A DNA stretch of 23,522 nt, from positions 398,094 through 421,615 of the forward strand of contig NW_019774725.1 of assembly GCF_001039355.2 (NCBI RefSeq). The letters run 5' to 3'. Both the position numbers and the translations under genes were made by a program. Origin of the DNA: Lingula anatina (Eukaryota > Brachiopoda > Lingulata > Lingulida > Lingulidae). The notes below the pieces were generated by a model. That model worked only from the letters and a program-made list of their open reading frames with translations. It ran no database searches and was not told where the DNA came from. Of the stretch, positions 9,871 through 18,090 are shown one piece after another; positions within the stretch are counted from its first letter, which is position 1; each line of letters starts with the position of its first letter.

Positions 9871-9965
9871 AGAAACGAAGACACAAGGACACAAATGAAA
9901 AGTCACGAACACACTTCTCTACACTAACACAACCACAATCATACATCATATATGCACATGTTACA

Positions 9966-9977
9966 TCCTCCCCCGCC
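9966..9977 (-). other. Element B polypurine tract
   Basis: The minus strand reads GGCGGGGGAGGA directly before the TGTAACATG start of the LTR. This matches the purine tract of element A in place and pattern. Confidence 0.75.
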
Positions 9978-10206
9978 AACAACAAATGGTTTCCACACCA
10001 TTTACAAAACGACAAGGGAACAACAATTTTTCCATTTTATTAATTTTTTTCTGTACAATATTTACAAAAATAAAATAAATATTCTATATGCAATTTAAAA
10101 CACCCAGTTGCCATCATTATACCAAACTGGTTTTCTTCTACTTCTCTTTGGACGATCTGATGAGTCGATTTTTTTTCCTCTGTTCCCCACGTAACTCTCC
10201 TTCCTC
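9978..10206 (-). other. Element B 3' untranslated part
   Basis: The interval between the end of the integrase remnant and the polypurine tract. No coding signal is seen. Confidence 0.5.
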
Positions 10207-11300
10207 TTATGTCAGTGCGTAAATTGGCAAGAGCATATTACGATGAACCGTTTTGGTTTTCCCAACACCGTCTTCTCTCTTTATTGTAAAAACTGGAATG
10301 TCTTTATTCGGTTGTGATGAGACAATATACACCTCATTCTGCCAACGGACAGCGAGTTTGTGCTTCCCAGTAAAAGCGAAATTACACAAGAGAACACGAT
10401 CTCCAGTCTTCAACACACTTCCTCTCGATTTATTATCGAAATGTTTCTTTTGCTTTCTCTGTGCTTTTTCAATATGCTCAATCGATATGAATCGCTCAAT
10501 CTCTGTTTCAAATCGTCGACATACTGACAGTGGGAGGAATTTTGGACATTTTCTGGAAAAGAATCTAGAAGCAAATCAACTGGCAGTCTAGGATGTCTGC
10601 CGGACATCAGGTAATAAGGAGAAAAATTGCTTGAACTATTACGGGTACAATTGTAAGTGTGCACAAGCGAGCCAGTATGTTTCTTCCAACTTTTCTTTTG
10701 AGTTGGATCTAGCGTTCCCAACATATCTAAAAGTGTTCTATTCATTCTTTCACATATTGGCCGTTTCCCATTGGGTGGTATGGTGTTGTTCTGGATTTTT
10801 TTATTCCCCCCAATTGACACAACTCATTTATTATCTTCCCTTCAAAATTTTGGCCTTGATCCGTATGAATACAACTTGGAAATCCATAATGCACCACAAA
10901 ATTGTCAAAGAAGATTCTGGCAGTAGTCTTTGCCGTTTGATTGGACATGGGGTACGCTTGCGCGTACCTCATGAAATGATCGGTAATAACTAATATATTC
11001 CCTACTCCACACTTTCCATCCTCTATTGAGGACCAATTCTAAGGGAGTAGAGGAAGAAATTGAACATAATACTGCATGAGCAGTGGGCAACGTTTTACAT
11101 TTTATGCATCTAGGGCAACCACTGATGTGTTGAGACATTTGCTTTGTCATTCCAGGCCAATAAAAACGCTGCTGAAGAAGATTTTCAGCTCTGTCTTTTC
11201 CAAGATGACCTATTTCGTCATGACAACCATGTAAAGCGTCTTTTCTAAAGGCGTCTGGTAGAACTAACTGTTTAGTTACTGACCCTTCATTGGATCGTCT
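10207..11300 (-). pseudogene. Element B integrase remnant (Ty3/gypsy pol 3' end)
   Basis: In order on the minus strand: the zinc-binding HHCC region (HDEIGHLGKDR, then RFYWPGMT, then CPRC) near 11227-11105; SIEDGKCGVGN, VITDHF and HTDQGQNFE of the catalytic core near 11029-10840; ERMNRTLLDMLG after the catalytic Glu; and a C-terminal domain with GDRVLLCNF and HRNMLLP near 10410-10210. These segments lie in at least three frames. A deletion of about 14 nt near 11030 removes the segment holding the first catalytic Asp, judged by alignment to element A. Another frame break precedes the catalytic Glu (near 10773) and a third lies near 10430. Everything upstream of integrase is missing because the copy is cut at the junction with element A. 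It is related to, but clearly distinct from, A. Confidence 0.85.
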
Positions 11301-11308
11301 TGGAATAC

Positions 11309-11415
11309 AGGGAATACAGGAATACAGAAAATAAGGAATGGAAACATACAAACGGAACAGACTGAAAATATGACAAAATAAATAAAAATTTAAGAAAATA
11401 AGTACTACTATTACA
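11309..11415 (-). repeat. Element A 3' LTR remnant (first about 107 bp of U3)
   Basis: This matches the outer end of the 5' LTR (18431-18537) with about one substitution plus an 8-bp duplication near the break. On the minus strand it starts TGTAATAG right after the polypurine tract. The rest of the LTR is absent; sequence passes straight into element B integrase through GGAATACAG repeated nearly three times (11302-11326). Confidence 0.85.
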
Positions 11416-11427
11416 TCCTTCCCCCTT
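11416..11427 (-). other. Element A polypurine tract
   Basis: The minus strand reads AAGGGGGAAGGA immediately before TGTAATAG. It marks the 3' end of the internal region. Confidence 0.8.
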
Positions 11428-11474
11428 ACATGAAAGCTGGTCCTACAGCTTTAAAATTACTGACTCAATTTGTT

Positions 11475-11996
11475 TTAATTTTTTCCGTTTCTTAGAGATT
11501 TTCTGGGTTTTGGTATTGGGTTTGTACGGGATCTAGTCAAAGGACCCCGATAGGCAGAGTTGTCACTGTCTGAGTCTGATGAAGAAGAAGAAGACGGGAC
11601 AGGTGAAGGATTACTTGAGATTTTTTTCTGTTTTCTTTTTGATGGTATTGGTCTATTGACGGGGAAAACGGGTAAGGATGTTAAAGGAAGGAGCATGTTC
11701 CGATGTAAAGTTTTTTCTGAGCCTTTGCCAGTCTCCGGCTTAACCACAAAGACTGGTATGTCAGTGTTGGGTTGATTTGTTACCAAGAATACCTCTGGTT
11801 TCCACTTGTCAGCTAATTTGTTTTTTCCTTTCAGACCTACATTCCTCACCAATACACAGTCACCAACTGTAATGCCAACATAATTCACCTTCTGATCGTA
11901 AGTTTCTTTCTGTCTGGTTTGAGATTTGTTGATTTGCTGAGAAGCCAGTTCATAAGCATACGTCAACTTCTCTTTAAGTTGACACACATATTCCGG
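11475..11996 (-). pseudogene. Element A integrase C-terminal tail, beyond an in-frame stop
   Basis: This open stretch is in the same frame as pol and separated from it by one TAA (11997-11999). It holds the integrase C-terminal domain: VGDCVLVRNVGLKGKNKL, KWKPEVFLVT, IPVFVV and LHRNMLLP. A serine/aspartate-rich, basic tail follows (SSSSSSDSDSDNS, SRTNPIPKPRK). Element B carries the same C-terminal blocks as part of its integrase and has an amino acid where A has the stop, so the TAA is best read as a nonsense mutation in A. Programmed readthrough is possible but not supported by anything I see. Confidence 0.75.
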
Positions 11997-14900
11997 TTAG
12001 GAGGACGATAGGACGGGATCTTTAGGGTTCTGAAATAGGAGGTCTATAGCTAATCTTGGATGACGGCCAAACATCAGAAAAAATGGTGAGAAGCCAGTAG
12101 TTTTGTTCTTTGTGCAGTTGTAAGCGTGTACCAAGGACGGAACATATTTTTTCCAGTCTTTCTTTTCATCGGGGTCAAGAGTACCTAACATACCCAATAA
12201 AGATCTGTTGAACCTTTCAACCTGCCCATTCCCCATAGGGTGATACGGAGTTGTTCGCGACTTCACTATTCCACCTAATTTACACAATTCTTGTATTGTG
12301 TCTGACTCAAAGTTTCGACCTTGGTCGCTGTGAAGTCTCTCTGGAAAACCATAATGCACAATGAAATTATTGTACAAAGCTTCAGCTGTAGTCTTGGCGG
12401 TCTGATTTTTAGTTGGTATAGCGAGAGCATATCGGGTAAAATGATCGGTAATGACAAGAACATTGCCCACACCACCTTTGCAATCCTCAATAGACAAGTA
12501 ATCAATGCAGACCAACTGCAATGGATAAGATGAAGATATAGAAGTGAGGTAAGTGTCTTGTTTGGTAGGGGACTTACGTACAACACACCGCCCACATTGT
12601 GACACATGCTGTATGACGTCACGAGTCATACCAGGCCAATAAAATCTAACCCTCATCAAATCCAGAGTGCGCTCACGACCCGGATGTCCCATGCTTTCAT
12701 GACAACCAGTGATTGCCTTGGACCTGTAGCTTTGTGGAAGAACCAACTGGAAATTTACATTACCATCAATCTTTCTTGTTCTGTAAAGGACATTTTCTCT
12801 AAGAACAAGTTTGGGGAATTCACGTTTGAAAACATTCCCTTCAAATCCAAGTTTGGCATAATCTACTGGTTTTCCCTGCACTGCTGCTACTATGTGTTTC
12901 AATACAGGATCCTCACCTTGAATCACACTCCAATGCTGCATTTGTTCAGAATTTTGTTCACCTGAAACACTATGCGCATCTATCAAGGACGTATCTTCCA
13001 CAAGACCCATCTGAAAAATGGCATGAACACTTTGAGACATGATTTCTTTGCTAGCTTCAGGCCACTCGATCCTAGAAAGAGAATCAGCATCAACATTAGA
13101 TTTGCCAGATCTATACATGATAGAAAAATTGTAATTGGACAACTGAGAAACCCAACGATGCCCCGTTGCGTCTAATTTTGCACTTGTCAAGAGGTAAGTG
13201 AGAGGGTTATTGTCTGTATAGACAGTGAACTCGTTCCCATAGAGGTAATCATGAAATTTGTCTGTGATAGACCACTTGAGAGCCAGAAATTCGAGTTTGT
13301 GTGCCGAATAGCGAGATTCAGCTCCATTTAGTAATCTGCTAGCAAAGGCAATAGGTTTTCTGACGCCATCTTGAACTTGATATAAAACGGCACCTAGTCC
13401 AATTGCACTAGCATCAGTGTGTAAAATGAAAGGTTTTGAAAAATCAGCAAAAGCTAAGGTGGGTGAAGATATAATGCATTCTATAAGACGTGAAAAAGCA
13501 GAATGTTCTTCCTCGCCCCATGTGAAGGAAGCAGATGAAGAAGAAGACTGACTGTGACGTCTTCCCTTTTTCACATTCACATTGCCTTTGGTTAGATTAT
13601 GAAGGGGTTTAGCTATTTTTGAGAAGTCCTTGATGAACCTTCTATAGAAACCCACAAAACCCAAGAAACTCTGAACCTCTTTGACATTTTTGGGAATTGG
13701 CCAATTCTTGATAACCTCAATTTTTTCTGGGTCAGTTTCCACCCCCTTTTCTGACACCACATGTCCCAGATATTTAATGGATTTCTGAAATAATTTGCAT
13801 TTTTTTGGTTTGAGTTTTAAACCTGCCTCATGCAACCTTTGGAATATTTTTTCAAGTTTTTTCAAATGTTCCTCTATCGAATTGCTGAAGACAATTATGT
13901 CATCTAGGTAAATGAGACAATCTGTCAAATACAAATCTCCCATACACGTTTCCATTAACCGTTGGAAAGTAGCTGGAGCATTGGTGCACCCATATGGCAT
14001 GCGTGTACACTCAAATAAACCAAGATTCCCAACAGAAAAAGCCGTCTTGGGAATATCTGATTCCTCTATTTCAACTTGCCAGTAAGCAGATTTTAAGTCT
14101 AACACACTGAACCAAGAAGCACCATGAAGAATGTCCAAAGTCTCATCAATTCGAGGCAAAGCATAAGAATCTTTGATGGTTTTTGAATTGAGTTTTCTCA
14201 GGTCAATACAAAACCGTAGAGCTCCATCTTTTTTTCTTACTAGCACCACACCTGATGAATATGGACTTTCAGACCTTCTAATTACCCCCAGTTTCAGCAT
14301 GTCCTGCAAATGTTCTCTTACTTCATTTATCATGGATGGAGGTATTCGACTGTGTCTTTCGGTAAAAGGCAGGTTATCCGTAAGATTTATGTGATGCTTT
14401 GTGATGTTAGTGTGACCTAAATCTAAGTCATTTTTGCTAAACACAGACTGCCATTTTTTTAACATGCAAGTGACTTTTTCCACTTCACTGGGTTTTAGAG
14501 TTTCTGAAAGGTCAGTTTGAAATAGCTTTGGAATGTCAAGGTCTCTCTCAGAAGAACAATGATTGAGACTCTCTGGAGAAAGGATATCCACAGGATACAG
14601 TTCAGACAAGGCAAATTTGGCAGGGATTGTAACTGGTTTGTCTGAGTAGTTGGTAACCTCTATTGGAACACGCTGTGATTTGACTCCAGGTTTTAACTCA
14701 ATCAGACCTGGGGAGATAACTAATGTACCAGGTAAATGTGAAGAGCTGCTCTCATCAGCTAATACCCGGATATGCATACAAGAGGATGCTGCTCTAGTTT
14801 GTCCATGAATTACCGTACGACAAGAAGGTTTTACGGTAATGTTCTTTGTGGAAGTGACAACTCCCAATGACCCTTGTTTCTGAAAGAGAGCATTTAAAGA

Positions 14901-15419
14901 GACAATGGCTTTAAACACATTTTGCCACACCACGTCTACGTCCCTTGGAACTGTCTTGCCTTCTAAAATAACTTTCAAAACGTTGGTGCCTATGAGTAAT
15001 GGAACTTTTATGTGATATTTGTTGGTGGGTACCACTAACATCAACACAGGAATGGGCGGTTCCTGTAATCCGGGAACTGAAAGATTCACTTCTGTATAGC
15101 CAAGATACTGCAAAGTAGTTCCACCAGCTGCTTCCACCTGAATAATATGATCTAAATCAAGCACGTCTAGCTTGAGGTCATCACACAATTGCTTAGAAAT
15201 AGTACTGACCATGGAACCTGTATCAAGTAAGGCCAAAACAGATTTGTTATTGACACTAACAGATGTCTCATTAGCTTTACCAACCAATCGCTGAAGTATA
15301 GGTTTATTGGCAACCTCAGGTTGGTATATCTTGTTTTCAGTCTCAGGTTTGTGAGGCATGACATTAACACAATCTACAACCTGCCCCCGTTTGTAGACTG
15401 TCTTGAGTTTTCCGGACAC
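11997..15419 (-). CDS. pol: Element A Pol polyprotein (PR-RT-RH-IN)
   Basis: A Ty3/gypsy Pol of 1140 residues up to its stop. Domains in order: aspartic protease (active site LLDTGS, D66; LLIGTN near 141); reverse transcriptase about 345-560 (first catalytic D441 in VLDLKSAYWQ; YLDD with D506 and D507); RNase H about 660-785 (D669 in HTDAS, E710, D736 in YTDNN, D777/D779); integrase (zinc site H907, H912, C942, C945; catalytic D973, D1032, E1068, a D,D-35-E spacing). All key residues are present. The frame is -1 relative to gag and overlaps its last 46 bases. The first codon listed is GTG, so translation is expected by frameshift from gag rather than by its own start. The frame is open back to a TAA just before an A7 run (15439-15445), which limits where the shift can occur. 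An in-frame TAA at 11997 cuts off the integrase C-terminal domain. No chromodomain is visible. Confidence 0.93.
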   Translation of the reverse strand: MSGKLKTVYKRGQVVDCVNVMPHKPETENKIYQPEVANKPILQRLVGKANETSVSVNNKSVLALLDTGSMVSTISKQLCDDLKLDVLDLDHIIQVEAAGGTTLQYLGYTEVNLSVPGLQEPPIPVLMLVVPTNKYHIKVPLLIGTNVLKVILEGKTVPRDVDVVWQNVFKAIVSLNALFQKQGSLGVVTSTKNITVKPSCRTVIHGQTRAASSCMHIRVLADESSSSHLPGTLVISPGLIELKPGVKSQRVPIEVTNYSDKPVTIPAKFALSELYPVDILSPESLNHCSSERDLDIPKLFQTDLSETLKPSEVEKVTCMLKKWQSVFSKNDLDLGHTNITKHHINLTDNLPFTERHSRIPPSMINEVREHLQDMLKLGVIRRSESPYSSGVVLVRKKDGALRFCIDLRKLNSKTIKDSYALPRIDETLDILHGASWFSVLDLKSAYWQVEIEESDIPKTAFSVGNLGLFECTRMPYGCTNAPATFQRLMETCMGDLYLTDCLIYLDDIIVFSNSIEEHLKKLEKIFQRLHEAGLKLKPKKCKLFQKSIKYLGHVVSEKGVETDPEKIEVIKNWPIPKNVKEVQSFLGFVGFYRRFIKDFSKIAKPLHNLTKGNVNVKKGRRHSQSSSSSASFTWGEEEHSAFSRLIECIISSPTLAFADFSKPFILHTDASAIGLGAVLYQVQDGVRKPIAFASRLLNGAESRYSAHKLEFLALKWSITDKFHDYLYGNEFTVYTDNNPLTYLLTSAKLDATGHRWVSQLSNYNFSIMYRSGKSNVDADSLSRIEWPEASKEIMSQSVHAIFQMGLVEDTSLIDAHSVSGEQNSEQMQHWSVIQGEDPVLKHIVAAVQGKPVDYAKLGFEGNVFKREFPKLVLRENVLYRTRKIDGNVNFQLVLPQSYRSKAITGCHESMGHPGRERTLDLMRVRFYWPGMTRDVIQHVSQCGRCVVRKSPTKQDTYLTSISSSYPLQLVCIDYLSIEDCKGGVGNVLVITDHFTRYALAIPTKNQTAKTTAEALYNNFIVHYGFPERLHSDQGRNFESDTIQELCKLGGIVKSRTTPYHPMGNGQVERFNRSLLGMLGTLDPDEKKDWKKYVPSLVHAYNCTKNKTTGFSPFFLMFGRHPRLAIDLLFQNPKDPVLSSS

Positions 15420-16774
15420 TCTGTTTGTTTGTGTCCTATTTTTTTACAAGCAAAACACCTACCTGTGAACTGTCTACGTGCAGATGCCTTTTCTCTATCC
15501 AATTTATCCAATCTGTTTTTTAGAGTCTCCAACTGAAAAACAAGATCATTCAATTTTGACGTCATGTCACTTGTAACCGTGTTTTGTTGAACACTAGCAG
15601 AACTTACCTGTTCTTGCTCTGCTATCCTGGCTGCCCTGAGTAGTTCATGATAACTTGCACCAGAATCATATTTGTGTTTTATGCTAAATTTGATGTTTGT
15701 TGAGGACAACCCACTATAGAATTTATTGCGCAACTTCCTCCTTACCTCCTCAGAAGTAATAGGATCTGCCCTGCGTACTTCCCCAAGTAAATCCTCCAAC
15801 CTACAGGCCCATTTCGCGACAGTCTCAGAACTCACCTGGTTGGCATTGTAGAATTTCTGCAAAGCAGCTTCTATTGGCAAAATTTTTCCGAAGACCATAT
15901 CCAACTTCTCAATTAAGAGATCAATTGTCATCTCTTCGTCGAGCGACATATCCATGTTGAGCAATATATCAGCAGCAGTTCCTTTTAGGGATCTGCGTAT
16001 AGCTAAAAAGATCATTGCAGAAGGATAGACACCCTCTTTAACCAGACTCATGACTTCGTATCGCCATTGTTGATATGATGACTCACCCTTTCCATCATCA
16101 CCTGAGAAATAAGAAATTTTGGGTGGAACACCAGAAGTATTAGAAAAAGTAGTGCCACCAGGTGTACTTGACACATTCTGAATAGGAGCAGAGGCCACTG
16201 CTGGACTAGAAGCTGAAACAGTTTGTCTGGGATCAGATGATACTGTTGGTGAATGAGCTGGAATATCAGACTCAAAAAGGCGATGGACAGGTCTTTTAGT
16301 TGAATGAGTTTCCTGAAATTCATTTTTTAAAATCTGAAACATCAAACGCTTGTTATCAAGGGACATTACACTCAACATATCCTCCATGTATTGTGCAGGT
16401 GTTTTAGCTGAGATGTCAGAAGTATCACCAGCCGCTTCAGTAATTGTCTTTTTTCTTGGAGTAGGTTTTGGTTTTTTTACCCCTAGAACCTCAAGACAGT
16501 TAGATATCCCCTCTAATTCAAGGATCTCCGGTTCTTGAACCGGTAAGACTCTTAACCTGTTACCACCAAACTGGTGATTATGAATTGAATCAATAGCTTC
16601 AACCACTGTTTCAGGTAACTCAAAAACAACAAACGCCCTATTCCCTTCCAGTGTGTATAATTTTTCTACCTTGCCTATCACCAATCGTTTTTCAATGTAT
16701 TGCTGTAGTGAATCTGGATCATAAGAATCAGGCAAATTATGAAAACAAACAGACCGATCACTGAAAAGAGCCAT
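15374..16774 (-). CDS. gag: Element A Gag with RRM-like N-terminus (PNMA-like)
   Basis: A 466-residue Gag from the ATG at 16774. The frame is open further upstream to 16939, but that part is a low-complexity TA/poly-T translation, so I chose MALFSDRS. Residues 7-80 look like an RRM fold: SVCFHNLP (RNP2-like), then NRAFVVFEL (RNP1-like), with helices between and a closing RLRVLPV strand. A Ser/Pro-rich linker follows. Then comes a capsid region (about 200-400) with FSGDDGKGESSYQQW and YSGLSSTNIKFSIKHKY, which resembles the capsid of PNMA-type Gags. A short coiled-coil stretch (about 404-433) and one CCHC zinc knuckle, CFACKKIGHKQTEC (C440, C443, H448, C453), end the protein. Its job is particle assembly and genomic RNA packaging. 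Pol overlaps its end in the -1 frame. A candidate 3' splice site (TGTGCATTTCAG) sits 16 bases before the ATG. PNMA-like is from recalled family features; the zinc knuckle is certain. Confidence 0.9.
   Translation of the reverse strand: MALFSDRSVCFHNLPDSYDPDSLQQYIEKRLVIGKVEKLYTLEGNRAFVVFELPETVVEAIDSIHNHQFGGNRLRVLPVQEPEILELEGISNCLEVLGVKKPKPTPRKKTITEAAGDTSDISAKTPAQYMEDMLSVMSLDNKRLMFQILKNEFQETHSTKRPVHRLFESDIPAHSPTVSSDPRQTVSASSPAVASAPIQNVSSTPGGTTFSNTSGVPPKISYFSGDDGKGESSYQQWRYEVMSLVKEGVYPSAMIFLAIRRSLKGTAADILLNMDMSLDEEMTIDLLIEKLDMVFGKILPIEAALQKFYNANQVSSETVAKWACRLEDLLGEVRRADPITSEEVRRKLRNKFYSGLSSTNIKFSIKHKYDSGASYHELLRAARIAEQEQVSSASVQQNTVTSDMTSKLNDLVFQLETLKNRLDKLDREKASARRQFTGRCFACKKIGHKQTECPENSRQSTNGGRL
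15439..15445 (-). promoter_or_regulatory. Candidate -1 frameshift site (A7 run)
   Basis: The minus strand reads GTAAAAAAATAGG inside the gag/pol overlap, within the zinc-knuckle codons. It is the most slippery stretch between the upstream pol-frame stop (TAA overlapping the run) and the gag stop at 15374. It is not a perfect X-XXY-YYZ heptamer in the gag frame, so the exact slip mechanism is uncertain. Confidence 0.4.
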
Positions 16775-17391
16775 GTTTGAGATAGAAGTCTGAAATGCAC
16801 AAGGTAGAGAAAAAGTTAAGAATCTCAGGGCTGAAATTGCACAAATAATAAATGTTGAAATGAAAAAAAAACTTGTATATATATATATATATATTTTTTT
16901 TTTTTTAATTAAATCAATCAAAGAAAACTTCACACACAAATTGCGTTAGGATGCTCTAACACATTCCGAGTACCACTGTACTACTGATCAGAGCAGTGAT
17001 GCGTGCACAACACAAATTACAGTCACAAATAATCCTACAATCGATGTATGCAAACAAGCAGCATATACTTTCAAAGTTCAAACCAATCAATTTGGCTGTT
17101 AAACTTTATTTATACTGAAAACAGCCATCTAAGAAAATTAAAAAAAAAATATGTATAAAATTCAAAGAGGAATAAAAAAATACACAAACTACCTTCACTT
17201 AATATGAGCTAGTCTGACAACAGGTAATACTGAACTGTACACTACTCAATCTAGTAAGTGAAATGACTATAATTATATACTCTTGACTGAGTCCGCTGCG
17301 TATTGCTATTTATAACAACACCCAAATTTGTACTACGGTTGACTGAACAACACCCACAAACGGGTAGTATGAATGCTACAGTTCAACTGTG

Positions 17392-17552
17392 GAAACGATG
17401 GAAATTCAGAGTGTGAAATAAATCAAAACTATTTACAAATGTACTAGTAGGGATGTAATATTTACAAGAGTTGAAACGATAGTAACTCAGAGCGTGAAAT
17501 GAATCAAAACTATTTACAAAGGTACCGTTAGGAATGCAATATTTACAAGTAC
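17392..17552. repeat. 81-bp tandem duplication in the leader
   Basis: Two units start GAAACGAT at 17392 and 17473, each with AATCAAAACTATTTACAAA and then AATATTTACAAG. They are about 85% identical by eye. Confidence 0.8.
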
Positions 17553-17555
17553 CTT

Positions 17556-17781
17556 TACAATTGTCCTATAGATAACGATCGTCACTGACAGCTTCAAGAA
17601 GTGTCTCGAAGTAAGCTTCAGCTCCTCTACAACTGTCCTATGAATAACCGGTCGTCATTGACGGGTTCAAGCAGTGTCTCGCAGGTAGCCTCAGCTTCCT
17701 CACAATGGTCCTACTGTCTTACAAATAACCGATCATCATTGACGATTTCAAGCAGTGGATCGTAGTTAGCTTCAGCTCCTG
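17556..17781. repeat. About 75-bp tandem triplication in the leader
   Basis: Units start near 17556, 17628 and 17702. Each contains TGTCCTA or a variant, ATAACCGGTCGTCATTGACG-like sequence, a TTCAAGCAGTG-like box, and AGCTTCAGCTCCT or a variant. This repeat is distinct from the neighbouring 81-bp family. Confidence 0.8.
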
Positions 17782-18069
17782 GGTGTCACAGCCGGCAGCT
17801 TCAAAGTACGAGGTGTATACACCAGAAATGACAGATTTCACAGCAAACACATACACCAAGACGGAGATCAGGAAAATGTCCGTTAGAAAACGTCTTTGTT
17901 TTCTTCACAACAGGCTTTGTCGGCGGTCGTACTAGGCGTCCCCAGATGAAACGTCGACTCAACCAGTTTTTTAAAACCAAGGAATCACCATTCGGGCTAC
18001 CATTAGCTCAATGAGAGGGATCGACCAACTGCAGATACGTGTTACGTGACTTCTCTTTTACTATCGTAG

Positions 18070-18087
18070 GTCCCTGTTCGGGCGCCA
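18070..18087 (-). other. Element A primer-binding site (tRNA-Lys type)
   Basis: The minus strand reads TGGCGCCCGAACAGGGAC, three bases inside the 5' LTR. This 18-mer is the complement of the 3' end of tRNA-Lys(UUU) as used by lentiviruses; the tRNA assignment comes from that established match. The same site is at 20349-20366 in the second LTR copy. Confidence 0.9.
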
Positions 18088-18090
18088 AAT

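Larger units (their letters stand above)
9494..9965 (-). repeat. Element B 3' LTR
   Basis: This 472-bp segment starts TGTAACA and ends TGTTACA on the plus strand, a perfect 7-bp inverted terminus. It abuts a polypurine tract at its high-coordinate end, as a minus-strand 3' LTR must. It contains a TATA box, an internal 36-bp direct repeat (9804-9839 and 9538-9573), splice-site-like borders and an ATTAAA poly(A) signal. The start TGTAACAG matches the element A LTR, but the rest is different in sequence. Confidence 0.85.
16775..18069 (-). other. Element A long 5' leader
   Basis: About 1.3 kb separates the primer-binding site from the gag ATG. It holds two families of tandem repeats (listed separately), a TA/poly-T tract near 16868-16906 and no domain-bearing ORF. 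Such a long leader with several ATGs would hamper simple scanning. A spliced gag mRNA using the acceptor at 16790 is one possibility. Confidence 0.6.

Noticed and set aside
10905-11351. 148-residue open frame that seems to start within an LTR
   Set aside because: The first 19 or so residues translate the element A LTR remnant; the integrase part belongs to element B and its last third is out of frame. It is a chance fusion.
11475-18069. Envelope gene in element A
   Set aside because: The space between pol and the polypurine tract is under 60 bp, and no signal peptide or membrane-fusion ORF is present.
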